Of a DNA stretch of 64,000 bases, positions 1 to 11,499 are shown piece after piece. How positions within the stretch are numbered: position 1 is the stretch's first letter; each line of letters opens with the position of its first letter. Location: positions 1 to 64,000 of the forward strand of contig NZ_CP041656.2 in the NCBI RefSeq assembly GCF_007290395.2. Direction: 5' to 3'. This DNA comes from Bradyrhizobium cosmicum. Lineage in GTDB: Bacteria > Pseudomonadota > Alphaproteobacteria > Rhizobiales > Xanthobacteraceae. The notes beneath the pieces are model-generated. The model was given only the letters and a program-made list of their open reading frames with translations. It ran no database searches and was not told the DNA's origin. The position numbers and the translations under genes were made by a program.

Positions 1-1413
1 ATGAACACATCGGAACAGGATCGCTGGTCACGCGTGAAGAGCCGGCTGCGCTCGAACGTCGGCGAAGACGTCTATACGAGCTGGTTTGCCCGCATGGATC
101 TGGAAGGCGTGCAGGAGGAGAGCGTGCGGCTCTCGGTTCCCACGCGCTTCCTGAAGAGCTGGATCCAGGCCCATTATGCCGAGCGCGTGCTGTCGTGCTG
201 GCAGGCCGAGATGCCCGAAGTCCATCGCATCGATCTCACCGTTCGTACCGCGGTGCGCCCCGTCGCTCAGCCGAAGGAAGCGCCCGCGCCGGTCGAGACC
301 CGCCGTGCGCCCGCCGCCGAGCTGCGCTCGACCGCGACCGCACCGGTCTCCGCCAATCATGACGCGCTCGGCGGCTCGCCGCTCGATCCGCGCCTGACCT
401 TCGCGAGCTTCGTCGTCGGCCGCTCCAACACGCTGGCACATGCGGCGGCACGCCAGGTCGCCGAGGGCCGTCGCGGCGACCCGGTCATGTTCAACCCGCT
501 CTACATCCATGCCGGCGTCGGCCTCGGCAAGACGCATCTGCTTCAGGCGGTGACCTGGGCCGGCAATTCCGGCAACGAGCGCAAGGTGCTGTACCTGACC
601 GCGGAAAAATTCATGTACGGCTTCGTCGCCGCGCTGAAGACGCAGACGGCACTCGCCTTCAAGGAAGCGCTGCGCGGCATCGACGTGCTCGTCATCGACG
701 ATCTGCAGTTCCTGCAGGGCAAGTCGACGCAGGCCGAGTTCTGTCACACGCTGAACGCGCTGATCGATGCCGGCCGCCAGGTCGTGATCGCGGCCGACCG
801 TCCGCCGTCCGACCTCGAAAGCCTTGACGATCGCGTGCGCTCGCGACTGGCCGGCGGTCTCGTGGTCGAGATGGGCTCGCTCGGCGAAGAACTGCGCCAC
901 GGCATTCTCAAGTCGCGCGTCGCGGCCGCTCGCGCCCATCATGCGACGTTCGAGGTGCCCGAGGAGGTGCTGACCTATCTGGCCCGCGCCATCACCCATA
1001 ACGGCAGGGATCTGGAAGGCGCGATCAACCGCCTGCTGGCGCACTCGAAGCTCAACAACCGGCCGGTGACGCTGGAGATGGCCGAGCACGAGGTGCGCGA
1101 CCTGATCCGCCCGCAGGAGCCGAAGCGGATCAAGATCGAGGACATCCAGCGCGTGGTGGCACGGCAGTATAATGTCAGCCGCTCCGACCTGTTGTCCTCG
1201 CGCCGCACCGCCAACGTGGTGCGTCCGCGCCAGGTGGCGATGTACCTCGCCAAGACGCTGACCCTGCGTTCGCTCCCCGAGATCGGCCGCCGCTTCGGCG
1301 GGCGCGACCACACCACGGTTCTGCACGCCGTGCGCAAGATCGAGGCACTGGTCTCCAAGGACACCGCCCTGTCGGACGAAGTTGAGGCGCTGAAGCGCCA
1401 GCTTCAGGAATAA
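1..1413 (+). CDS. dnaA: Chromosomal replication initiator DnaA
   Basis: DnaA binds DnaA boxes at the origin and melts it in its ATP form. The 470-residue protein has the usual order: an N-terminal domain I (about 1-75), a Pro/Ala-rich linker (about 85-125), an AAA+ core with Walker [10 protein letters not shown] at 171-179 and Walker B VLVIDD at 229-234, and a C-terminal DNA-binding domain carrying the signature GRDHTT at 434-439. Length is normal for alphaproteobacteria. The window opens exactly on the ATG, so upstream control sites and any adjacent origin are not visible. dnaN follows on the same strand after 269 bases containing a hairpin terminator. Confidence 0.98.
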   Translation: MNTSEQDRWSRVKSRLRSNVGEDVYTSWFARMDLEGVQEESVRLSVPTRFLKSWIQAHYAERVLSCWQAEMPEVHRIDLTVRTAVRPVAQPKEAPAPVETRRAPAAELRSTATAPVSANHDALGGSPLDPRLTFASFVVGRSNTLAHAAARQVAEGRRGDPVMFNPLYIHAGVGLGKTHLLQAVTWAGNSGNERKVLYLTAEKFMYGFVAALKTQTALAFKEALRGIDVLVIDDLQFLQGKSTQAEFCHTLNALIDAGRQVVIAADRPPSDLESLDDRVRSRLAGGLVVEMGSLGEELRHGILKSRVAAARAHHATFEVPEEVLTYLARAITHNGRDLEGAINRLLAHSKLNNRPVTLEMAEHEVRDLIRPQEPKRIKIEDIQRVVARQYNVSRSDLLSSRRTANVVRPRQVAMYLAKTLTLRSLPEIGRRFGGRDHTTVLHAVRKIEALVSKDTALSDEVEALKRQLQE

Positions 1414-1437
1414 ACGCCTGGTGCTGTTGCCATTCTC

Positions 1438-1466
1438 CCGCCGCCCCGGCCATGCCTGGGCGGCGG
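1438..1466 (+). terminator. Hairpin terminator after dnaA
   Basis: Perfect 9-bp stem CCGCCGCCC / GGGCGGCGG, with three further pairs (GGC/GCC) inside the loop beyond one mismatch, followed by TCTTCATTT. It lies 25 bases past the dnaA stop and so probably separates dnaA from dnaN transcription. Confidence 0.65.
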
Positions 1467-1682
1467 TCTTCATTTCTGCCGGTAAATCGTGGGGAACTGC
1501 CCCGCAATCCCTTGAAACGGATGGCTTTCCGCGCCACCTTGCGCGACCCTGACGGCTTTGGTCATATCGACTGGATGCCCCGGTCTGTCGGGGTCTTTCG
1601 GTGCCGTGGCGCGCGTCCCGCCGCCCGGCTTTTCCAACACTGGGTTTTCACTGGTTTTCTTGGGGATCGGGCGAGTAGTGCA

Positions 1683-2801
1683 ATGAAAGTTACGGTCGAG
1701 CGCGCGCAACTCCTGAAGTCGCTGGGTCATGTCCACCGCGTGGTCGAGCGCCGGAACACGATCCCGATCCTCGGCAACGTGCTGGTCCGCGCCGAGAACG
1801 CAAAACTGTCGCTGAAGGCGACCGACCTCGACCTCGAGGTGACGGAGACGCTGCCTGCGGAGACCGCGACCGCAGGCTCCACCACCGTGCCGGCGCACAT
1901 GTTCTACGACATCGTGCGCAAGCTGCCTGACGGATCGCAGATCGTGCTGGAGGCCGACGGCGACCGCGCCGTGCTGGCGATCCGCGCCGGCCGCTCGCGC
2001 TTCACGCTGCAGACCCTGCCGGAGAATGACTTCCCGGATCTCGCCGCCGGCGACATGTCGCATTCGTTCAACCTCGCCGCCAAGGACGTCAAGCGGCTGA
2101 TCGACCGCACCCAGTTCGCGATCTCGACGGAAGAGACGCGCTATTATCTCAACGGCATCTATCTGCACGCCGCGGGCACGCCGACGGCGGCGACCCTGCG
2201 CGGCGTGGCCACCGACGGCCACCGCCTCGCCCAGCTCGACCTGGTCCAGCCCAAGGGCGCCGACGGCATGCCGGGCGTGATCGTGCCACGCAAGACGGTC
2301 GGCGAGGTGCAGCGCCTGATCGAGGATGCCGAGGCCGAGGTCACGATCGAGCTGTCGCAGGCCAAGATCCGCTTCACCATCGGCAATGTGGTGCTGACCT
2401 CGAAGCTGATCGACGGCACCTTCCCTGATTATGGCCGCGTCATCCCGCAGGGCAACGACAAGGAGCTCGTCGTCGACAAGAAGGATTTCGAGAATGCGGT
2501 CGATCGCGTTTCCACGATCTCCAGCGAGCGCGGCCGTGCGGTGAAACTGTCGCTCTCGCCAGGCAAGCTGGTGCTGTCGGTCACCAACCCGGATTCCGGC
2601 AGCGCCACCGAAGAGCTCGAGGTCGAATACGCCTCCGACGCCCTCGATATCGGCTTCAACTCCCGCTACCTGCTCGACATCGCCGCCCAGATCGAAGGCG
2701 ACGTCGCCACGCTGAGGCTCGCCGACCCCGGCTCGCCCACCCTGGTGCAGGACCGCGACGACAAGAGCGCGCTGTACGTGCTGATGCCGATGCGGGTGTG
2801 A
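1683..2801 (+). CDS. dnaN: DNA polymerase III beta sliding clamp
   Basis: The beta clamp encircles DNA and tethers polymerase III. I start it at the ATG at 1683 (MKVTVERAQLLKSLGHV), giving 372 residues, the normal clamp length; the open frame runs further upstream but that part has no clamp-like sequence. Recognisable clamp segments include the N-terminal RRNTIPILGNVL, the central ETRYYLNGIYLH, and the C-terminal NSRYLLDIAAQI and YVLMPMRV, the last being the canonical clamp C-terminus. It lies in the conserved order dnaA-dnaN-recF. Confidence 0.97.
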   Translation: MKVTVERAQLLKSLGHVHRVVERRNTIPILGNVLVRAENAKLSLKATDLDLEVTETLPAETATAGSTTVPAHMFYDIVRKLPDGSQIVLEADGDRAVLAIRAGRSRFTLQTLPENDFPDLAAGDMSHSFNLAAKDVKRLIDRTQFAISTEETRYYLNGIYLHAAGTPTAATLRGVATDGHRLAQLDLVQPKGADGMPGVIVPRKTVGEVQRLIEDAEAEVTIELSQAKIRFTIGNVVLTSKLIDGTFPDYGRVIPQGNDKELVVDKKDFENAVDRVSTISSERGRAVKLSLSPGKLVLSVTNPDSGSATEELEVEYASDALDIGFNSRYLLDIAAQIEGDVATLRLADPGSPTLVQDRDDKSALYVLMPMRV

Positions 2802-2833
2802 GGCCTACCGCCTCTCCACGCATTGACTACATG

Positions 2834-2865
2834 CGTCGTGGCCGGGCTTGTCCCGGCCATCAACG
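2834..2865. repeat. Family A palindromic repeat (GGCCGGGCTTGTCCCGGCC)
   Basis: Imperfect palindrome GGCCGGG-CTTGT-CCCGGCC with CGTCGT and CAACG flanks, in the dnaN-recF gap. Related copies are at 13250, 34326 (a facing pair) and 58359. Confidence 0.75.
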
Positions 2866-2909
2866 TCTTGGGAGCCCAAGAACGTGGCACCCGGCAATGA
2901 CAGAGTGAC

Positions 2910-4049
2910 ATGACCCCCTCCCGCATTCATCGCCTGACGCTGACGCATTTTCGCAATTACCGGGCGGCGGGGCTCGAGACGGCGGCTGACATGGTGGCGC
3001 TGGTCGGGCCGAACGGGGCGGGCAAGACCAATTGCATCGAGGCGATCTCGTTCCTGTCGCCGGGCCGCGGCCTGCGGCGCGCCACGCTGGAAGACGTCGC
3101 CGACAACCAGGGCGACGGCTCCTGGGCGGTCTCCGCGCAGGTCGAGGGCGCATTGGGCCTGGCCACGCTCGGCACCGGCATCGATCCGCCGCGGGCGGAT
3201 AGCGCGGTCAGCCGGCGCTGCCGCATCGACCGCGAGCCGGTCAATTCGGCCACCGCCTTCGGCGACCACATCCGCATGGTGTGGCTGACGCCGGCGATGG
3301 ACGGGCTGTTCATGGGCGCAGGCTCCGAACGGCGGCGCTTCTTCGATCGCCTGGTGCTCGCCATCGACAGCGAGCATTCCAGCCGCATTTCCGCGCTCGA
3401 ACGCTCCCTGCGCTCGCGCAACCGCCTGCTCGAGACGCGCAATTACGACGATCATTGGTGTGACGCAATCGAGCGCGAGACCGCCGAGCTCGCGGTCGCC
3501 GTCGCCGCGACGCGTGGCCAGACCGCGGCGCGGCTGACCGGCATGCTCAATGCGCGCGCGCAGGCTTCCGCGTTTCCGTCGGCACAGATCGCGCTCGACG
3601 GCTGGATGGAGAACGCGCTGCTTCAGGAGACCGCGACGTCGGTCGAGGACCGCTACCGCCAGATCCTGCGCGACAACCGTCCGCGCGATGCGATCGCCGG
3701 CCGCACCACCGACGGCCCGCACCTCACCGACCTCCAGGTGATCTACGCACCCAAGAGCATGCCGGCGCGCGATGCCTCGACCGGCGAGCAGAAAGCGCTG
3801 CTGATCGGCCTCGTGCTGGCGCATGCGACGCTGGTCGCGGAAATGACCGGCATCGTGCCGCTGCTGCTGCTCGACGAGGTCGTTGCGCATCTCGACCCGA
3901 ACCGGCGCGCCGCGCTGTTCGAGGAGCTGCGCAAGCTCGGCGCGCAGGTGTGGCTGACCGGCGCGGACCCGGCCTCCTTCGCCGAGATCGGCGCCGGAGG
4001 CGAGATCTTTGACGTCGAGAGCGGACGGGTCTCCAACCGCCGCCCTTGA
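2910..4049 (+). CDS. recF: DNA replication and repair protein RecF
   Basis: RecF is an SMC-like ATPase that, with RecO and RecR, loads RecA at single-strand gaps. The 379-residue product shows Walker A GPNGAGKT at 33-40, an ABC-type signature in DASTGEQKALLIGL, and Walker B LLLLDEVVAHLD near the C-terminus. Length and motif spacing are normal. It starts at the ATG at 2910 (MTPSRIHRLTLTHFRNYR), whose LTHFRNY segment is typical of RecF N-termini. It sits 108 bases behind dnaN, with a palindromic repeat in the gap. Confidence 0.96.
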   Translation: MTPSRIHRLTLTHFRNYRAAGLETAADMVALVGPNGAGKTNCIEAISFLSPGRGLRRATLEDVADNQGDGSWAVSAQVEGALGLATLGTGIDPPRADSAVSRRCRIDREPVNSATAFGDHIRMVWLTPAMDGLFMGAGSERRRFFDRLVLAIDSEHSSRISALERSLRSRNRLLETRNYDDHWCDAIERETAELAVAVAATRGQTAARLTGMLNARAQASAFPSAQIALDGWMENALLQETATSVEDRYRQILRDNRPRDAIAGRTTDGPHLTDLQVIYAPKSMPARDASTGEQKALLIGLVLAHATLVAEMTGIVPLLLLDEVVAHLDPNRRAALFEELRKLGAQVWLTGADPASFAEIGAGGEIFDVESGRVSNRRP

Positions 4050-4152
4050 ACCTGCCCCATTCTCCTCACGACTAGTTGCCAGAGGCCGCGCCGACGCTGT
4101 CGCAGCCGCTGCAGTCGCGATGACAAGACGCGCGATATCCCTGGAGAGTGAG

Positions 4153-4896
4153 ATGCGGACGATAACGCCCGGGGCGCAAGCCTCGGCACGATGGCTGGCG
4201 TTTGCGTGCGGCCTGGCACTGCTCGCGAGCTGCACGCTCGCCGCCAGCGCCGGCGCCTGGGTGCCGCATCTGTCGGCGCTGTTTTCGGCCGGGCTCACGC
4301 CGGATCCCGACGCCAGGCTGCCCGCGCCGACCCGTTACAGCTACAGAGGAATCCACACCACGGAGGCGAGCGGCTTCGAGGCGCCGCTGCGCACCAGGCT
4401 CGACGCCACCGTGCCCGCCGGGCTTGGCGACGTGCTCGCCTTCTACCGCACCGAGCTCGGCAAGCTCGGCTGGCAGGAGAAGACCGATGGCGCAGTGATC
4501 GCCGCCGATCGCGTGCAGCTCGCCTTCGCCTCCCCGCTGGGGCCGGCAGCACTGGAGCTGCACCGCAGGGACAACAGCACAATGGTCAATCTCGTGCAGA
4601 AGAATGCCGATACGGCGACCAGGGCGAACGTCATGCCCGAGCCGGGCCAGGCCAAAGTGGTGTTCAGCAATATCGGCGAGACCGAAGCGGTGCTCACGAT
4701 CCACGAGCGCACCATCCGGCGCGCGGGCGGCGCCAACGCGGTGGCGCTGGATCTGCCGCCCGGTCAATACACCTACGAACTGAGCGTGCCGGGCCATGCG
4801 GTCACGACGAACATCCTCACCTTCGCCGCCGGCGACACCTGGGAGCTCACGGTCGGGCGCGGCGGCGAGGCATGGTCGCCGCTCCAGCTGTATTGA
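4153..4896 (+). CDS. Putative lipoprotein with one FYR...GW module
   Basis: Function unknown. From the ATG at 4153 the 247-residue product begins with a lipoprotein signal, hydrophobic stretch then lipobox LASC with Cys27, so it is probably lipid-anchored. One copy of a motif LGDVLAFYRTELGKLGWQE (about 92-110) is followed by a segment VNLVQKNADTATRANVMPEPG and a C-terminal half ending LPPGQYTYELSVPG...GDTWELTVG. The same layout makes up the last third of the next gene's product, so the two are tandem paralogues. The reading frame is open further upstream but only this start gives a signal peptide. It stands between recF and gyrB on the same strand. Confidence 0.8.
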   Translation: MRTITPGAQASARWLAFACGLALLASCTLAASAGAWVPHLSALFSAGLTPDPDARLPAPTRYSYRGIHTTEASGFEAPLRTRLDATVPAGLGDVLAFYRTELGKLGWQEKTDGAVIAADRVQLAFASPLGPAALELHRRDNSTMVNLVQKNADTATRANVMPEPGQAKVVFSNIGETEAVLTIHERTIRRAGGANAVALDLPPGQYTYELSVPGHAVTTNILTFAAGDTWELTVGRGGEAWSPLQLY

Positions 4897-5005
4897 ACCT
4901 CACGGGTTTCTGCCGCGACTTCTCGTTCGAGGCCGCGCCGACGATGCCGCGGCCCGCAATTGCGCGAGGGATGATGACCCGCGCGAAAATCCAGGAGCTT
5001 TGACG

Positions 5006-7177
5006 ATGCCGATGATCCCGCGCGGGACGCAAGTCCCGGCACGCTGGCGGCTGCTTGTGTGCGGCCTCTTCCTGATGTCGAGCTGCTCGATCGCGGCAGC
5101 TGCGGACGGAGGCATCGCCGACGTCCACGCGCTGCCGCAGCTGGAGGGCGCGGTGGAAGACACCTCGCGTCCCGATCCCTACCGGGTCGAATATCGCGTG
5201 CCGACGCCGGCCGCAGTGACATTGCCCGCGGTCCGAAAACTCCTGAGCGCCGACGGATGGGTGCCCTATGTGATGCCGCTGGAAGAGACGAGCGGCACGC
5301 TGAAATTCAAGAAGGGACGGCAGGGCCTTTCGGTTCACTTGACGCAGGCGCGCGGCCGGCCCGACCAGTCTGTCGTCAACTACACGACCGACCGCATCTA
5401 TTCGAATGTACCTTTTCCCGAAGGCGCCAGCGACATCGTGTTCGACGGCACCCGGCCCTATCTCGGCTGCATCGCCCCTGCGGCGCTCGATGCGACATCG
5501 GATTTCTACACCAGCCAGATGAATGCGATCGGCTGGCGGAAACTCACGCCCGAGGCGGCCGCACGCTGGACCAATGCCGGCCTTGACGAGACCGTTCCGA
5601 ACGGCGTGCGCGCGTTCTACGACCATGCCGACGACGAGGCCGGCGGCTTCTACAAGCAGAAGCCCGTCATGCTGACGCTGACACGCCGCGACGACGGCCG
5701 GACCAATGTCGACATCCGGGTCGCGCCCTTCGCGCTTCCCGTCGATCTCAAGGCCGACAGCGATATCGCCGGCCTGCCCCGGCCGAGCTTCACCAGGCGG
5801 GCGGCGGGCGTGGGCAGCGCCAGCTCGAACAAGCGCGAGATGACGGCCGCCGCGACGGCCGAGCTGCCCGCCGTACTCGCCTTTTATCGTCGCGAGCTCG
5901 CCGCACGCGGCTGGCAGGAGGATGGAAACGCGCCGCTCCCGCCCGGCGACGACGCGGCTATCAGGATCTCCACGGCAGAAGAAACCGGCTTGCTGCGGCT
6001 CGGCCGCAAATACGATTTCACCATGATCAGCCTGACCGCGCAGGTGAAGGAATCGGCGCTTGCCGCCCGAGCCAGGGCGAAGAAGGAGGCCGACGACAGA
6101 TTCTTCAGCGATGCCACGTCCGTCGCCAAGCAGATGATCGCCGCCGACGAAGCAAGGCGCAAGGTGCAGGCGGCGGCGCTGTCCGATACGCCGCTCAATC
6201 CGCTCGCCGACAGCAAGACGCCGGTGCCGCTGCCCGAAAACGCCGAGGGCGTGAAGTTCGAAGGCGACGACGGCCAGCTGGAATTCTCATCCACCTCGAG
6301 TGTGAAGGCGCTCACCGCGTTCTATCGCGCGGCGCTGAAGCCCGCAGGCTGGAAAGAGCAGCCCTCCGTCATCAACCAGCCCAACATGGCGATGATGGAG
6401 TTTTCCAGGAGCGGCAAGACGATCTCGATGACCGTGATGCAGATGGGCCCAAAGGTGAATGTCCGCGCCCACGGTTCCGGCCTTATGGTGGCTGCCGCCA
6501 AGCCCATGGCCGCTGCGGAGGTGCAGGCCGGATCTTCCGAGGCGAAGTCCTCCGAGCCGCTCAAGCCCGACAGCGAATCCCAACTCCCCGTGCCGACACA
6601 GCGCTCGTCGACCTCGCTTGCCACCACGAAACTGCCAGGCAGCGAGACTCCGTTCCGCCGCGAGCTGGCAGCCAGCATCCCGGCGCCGCTCGGCGACGTC
6701 GTGGCGTTCTACCGCTCGGAGCTTTCCAGGCTCGGCTGGCAGGAAAAAGCCGATGGTGCGGCCGTGTCCACGGAGCGCGCGCAGATCGACTTCACCTCGC
6801 CGCAAGGCCCGGCCACGCTCAAGCTCGGCCGCGCCAAGGGCGAGACCACGGTCAGCCTGGTGCAGAAGAATCCGGATGCCGCGACCAAGGCGGACATCAT
6901 GCCGAGGCCCGGCCAGGCCAGGCTGATGCTTGGCAATATCGGGCCGCAGGAAGCTGCGCTGACGATCAACAAGCAGACCGTCAAGATCGCGGCCGGCGCG
7001 GGCGGTCCGCAATCGCCGAAGGGCCCGATGCTCGACCTGCCGCCCGGCACCTACCAATATGCGCTGCGGATGCCCGGACGCCCGGCCCGTACCGAGACCC
7101 TCACGGTCGCCGCCGGCGATGCCTGGGGCCTCGTGGTGGGTCCAAGCGGCGACGTCCTGCCGCTTCAGATGTACTGA
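5006..7177 (+). CDS. Large putative lipoprotein with five FYR...GW-like modules
   Basis: Unrecognised. The 723-residue product (ATG at 5006) has an N-terminal signal with possible lipobox Cys27 (LMSSC). A motif of the form (F)YxxxLxxxGW appears at about 74-85 (degenerate), 161-177, 287-303, 431-449 and 561-578, each preceded by a stretch of short strands, suggesting five copies of a domain of roughly 100 residues. Residues 355-395 are charged and Ala-rich, possibly a helix. The C-terminal third (about 555-723) aligns throughout with the preceding lipoprotein, including LPPGxYxYxLxxPG and a terminal PLQxY. It probably arose by duplication and module accretion and acts in the envelope; no catalytic motif was seen. 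Confidence 0.8.
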   Translation: MPMIPRGTQVPARWRLLVCGLFLMSSCSIAAAADGGIADVHALPQLEGAVEDTSRPDPYRVEYRVPTPAAVTLPAVRKLLSADGWVPYVMPLEETSGTLKFKKGRQGLSVHLTQARGRPDQSVVNYTTDRIYSNVPFPEGASDIVFDGTRPYLGCIAPAALDATSDFYTSQMNAIGWRKLTPEAAARWTNAGLDETVPNGVRAFYDHADDEAGGFYKQKPVMLTLTRRDDGRTNVDIRVAPFALPVDLKADSDIAGLPRPSFTRRAAGVGSASSNKREMTAAATAELPAVLAFYRRELAARGWQEDGNAPLPPGDDAAIRISTAEETGLLRLGRKYDFTMISLTAQVKESALAARARAKKEADDRFFSDATSVAKQMIAADEARRKVQAAALSDTPLNPLADSKTPVPLPENAEGVKFEGDDGQLEFSSTSSVKALTAFYRAALKPAGWKEQPSVINQPNMAMMEFSRSGKTISMTVMQMGPKVNVRAHGSGLMVAAAKPMAAAEVQAGSSEAKSSEPLKPDSESQLPVPTQRSSTSLATTKLPGSETPFRRELAASIPAPLGDVVAFYRSELSRLGWQEKADGAAVSTERAQIDFTSPQGPATLKLGRAKGETTVSLVQKNPDAATKADIMPRPGQARLMLGNIGPQEAALTINKQTVKIAAGAGGPQSPKGPMLDLPPGTYQYALRMPGRPARTETLTVAAGDAWGLVVGPSGDVLPLQMY

Positions 7178-7341
7178 ACCCGTCCGTCCTCCGAGGCGCT
7201 CCAGGCGCCTCGGAACCATCCGCCCACCCCGCAGAATCCACGCCTTCGAGCGAGGCGGAACAGCCCCGCGAATCGCGCTTTTCGCGGCGCCCAAAAACGG
7301 CCTCCAAACGCCTTGAAAACCGGCAAAAAACCCCTATTTGA

Positions 7342-9894
<2,553 letters not shown>

Positions 9895-10548
9895 GGCGGA
9901 TGGTTCTTGTCGGGTAACGCATATTCTTGACCATACGGCGGCAGTACCAGACTCGATTTGCGCACAATCTTGACTCACATCATCGCTACCGAGGGTTGAT
10001 TTTCGGCAGATTGGGTTGAGCGCGGCGCCTTACAAATTGATCCTCTCGATTTACCGGCCATCGTATCCCAGACCCGCGGGCTATGGCTATGGGCTATGCG
10101 GCCGAGTTCAGCGGCGAAGGCAATCTTCGCCGCCGTCTCCCATCCAACCACTTTGGAAGAAAGCAAATATCTCCAACTAGAGAGCAATTGTGCGGTTGGT
10201 GAACGCTATACAGCGGCTTTTGCGATTTCGGTACACGTCTGAAGGGACTTTCTCTCTACAGCAGACCCTAAGCTCGGCTGTCCCGACCGCTGCGCGCGAC
10301 CCCGGTGTTAGCCCAATACTACAGTTTGCCTCAGTTGGACTATTGATCGTCTTATTCTGTTTAGGACTTCTTGTGCGGAAGACTTCGCAACACAGGAGGG
10401 TTCTCTGATTAACTCGCTCGTGCGCAGCGTGGATGGCAGCGCTGTCGGGGTGCACGACGCCAATGTCGATCCGAGCTGGCACCCGTCTCTGCGCGTAACC
10501 GAGTACGCTCTCCTCTCCAGACCCGACGAACCGGAAACTGAAGGACAG

Positions 10549-10573
10549 CTACTTAGGCGTGTCGCCTAAGTAG
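10549..10573. repeat. Perfect 11-bp inverted repeat upstream of secreted-protein operon
   Basis: CTACTTAGGCG-TGT-CGCCTAAGTAG is a perfect 11-bp stem with a 3-base loop. It lacks a following T-run, so it is not a classical terminator. It ends 8 bases before a possible -35 element and could be an operator or an mRNA end. Confidence 0.6.
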
Positions 10574-10581
10574 AGTTCATA

Positions 10582-10611
10582 TTGACAACTTAACGTTTTA
10601 TTATTTTGATA
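10582..10611 (+). promoter_or_regulatory. Candidate sigma-70-type promoter of the island operon
   Basis: A consensus TTGACA lies at 10582-10587; TTGATA at 10606-10611, spaced 18 bases, is the best -10 candidate. The region is very AT-rich and 22 bases upstream of the first start codon. Assignment of the -10 is uncertain. Confidence 0.35.
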
Positions 10612-10633
10612 CGTTTGGCAGGGATTTTTTCTC

Positions 10634-11059
10634 ATGACAACCGAATTTCAACTTAGAGCGCTTTTTCCAATTTTCCTTCTTCTCATCTCGCTTTCCTCGG
10701 CTGCGGCACAGTGGCCTGGCGCGGGCAGCCCAAATTCCAAGCAACCGAGCGACCGGAAATATGGCGCTTACACACCGGGCAATGCTGCGACCGGCGGGGA
10801 CGGTTGCTATTTCGGTGAGTGCGGAGATTCCACTTCGAAGAACCCGCCAACACCGCAGCCCCCGAAACAGCAACCAACTCAGACTGGGGGGGGCCCGCCG
10901 CAACAATTGCCGCCACCGCAGATCAGGATGAGCAGTATCTGTCAAACCCCAGCTTTCTGGTGCCAAATGTTCCAGCAAGGTGTTGTTGGTGGTGGGTGCT
11001 ATTGCAACGTGAACGTGCCCCCTGGATATGTGGCAGGCACAGTATGGCCTCAACCATGA
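10634..11059 (+). CDS. Small secreted Cys/Pro-rich protein
   Basis: Unrecognised 141-residue protein. Residues 1-25 form a clear signal peptide (hydrophobic FPIFLLLISLSSAAA, cleavage probably before Gln26). The mature part is rich in Gly, Pro and Gln in the middle (PTPQPPKQQPTQ, GGGPPQQLPPP) and carries six cysteines in three close pairs (GCYFGEC; SICQTPAFWC; GGCYC), which suggests disulfide bonding in the periplasm or outside the cell. An AGGG sequence precedes the ATG. Its TGA overlaps the next ATG (ATGA), indicating translational coupling with the following exported proteins. It is the first gene of an AT-rich operon. Confidence 0.7.
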   Translation: MTTEFQLRALFPIFLLLISLSSAAAQWPGAGSPNSKQPSDRKYGAYTPGNAATGGDGCYFGECGDSTSKNPPTPQPPKQQPTQTGGGPPQQLPPPQIRMSSICQTPAFWCQMFQQGVVGGGCYCNVNVPPGYVAGTVWPQP

Positions 11060-11499
11060 TGAAGGTGTTCAAGCTAATCGCCCTGAGCTTAGCTAGCCTC
11101 CAGATTGCGACAGGTGTTGCTATAGGCGAAGAATTCTGCGCTTCCCTCACGCGGGTGGCAAATGAGACATACAAGAATTTCAGGATTTTCCGCGGAGCTG
11201 ACGATGAACTTGGAGGATACACGTCCAAGGTCACTCTGCCCGGCGCCACCCAATGTTACATCGATCAGGATGACAGCAGCTTCAATTGTACCTGGCAGTT
11301 GAATTTCAGTGACGATACCGAGTCGCAAGCCAAGACCTTCGCCGAAGGTATCAGAGACTGCTACCCAAAAGGGACGTTCCAGTACCATCTTTCGAATACT
11401 GGAAATTACTTCACCCATAGGTTCAATGGAGTCGAGTTCTATATCAAGTCCGACCCTAAACGAAATCGAGTCCGAATTGCGATCGAGCAAGACAAATGA
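11056..11499 (+). CDS. Small secreted protein, four cysteines
   Basis: Unrecognised 147-residue protein. The start at 11056 is chosen because it overlaps the upstream stop as ATGA and gives a signal peptide (MMKVFKLIALSLASLQIATGVAIG). The mature chain has four cysteines (EEFCAS, ATQCYI, FNCTWQ, RDCYPK), aromatic-rich beta-type segments and a basic C-terminus. Another in-frame ATG lies one codon later. Its stop overlaps the following metallopeptidase start by ATGA. It may be a secreted partner or substrate of that enzyme; this is inferred only from coupling and co-export. Confidence 0.7.
   Translation: MMKVFKLIALSLASLQIATGVAIGEEFCASLTRVANETYKNFRIFRGADDELGGYTSKVTLPGATQCYIDQDDSSFNCTWQLNFSDDTESQAKTFAEGIRDCYPKGTFQYHLSNTGNYFTHRFNGVEFYIKSDPKRNRVRIAIEQDK

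Larger units (their letters stand above)
9895..10633. other. Gene-poor left flank of the island
   Basis: Composition shifts to AT-richer right after gyrB. I see no gene I can support. Two short overlapping frames exist: a GTG-started 72-codon frame at 10190-10408 with one hydrophobic stretch, and an ATG-less frame running to the TAA at 10567-10569 preceded by AGGAGGG. Neither has a recognisable product. No tRNA, transposase or duplicated attachment site was seen. Confidence 0.5.

Noticed and set aside
1452..1682. Upstream in-frame extension of dnaN
   Set aside because: It has alternative starts but overlaps the terminator hairpin and gives residues not found in beta clamps; the ATG at 1683 gives the normal N-terminus.
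10190..10408. GTG-started 72-codon frame with one hydrophobic stretch in the island flank
   Set aside because: No clear ribosome binding site, no recognisable domain, and it overlaps another meaningless short frame; too weak to call a gene.
10312..10569. ATG-less frame with AGGAGGG nearby ending at the hairpin
   Set aside because: The only start after AGGAGGG at proper distance would be ATT; other starts (GTG) are badly spaced. No homology recognised.
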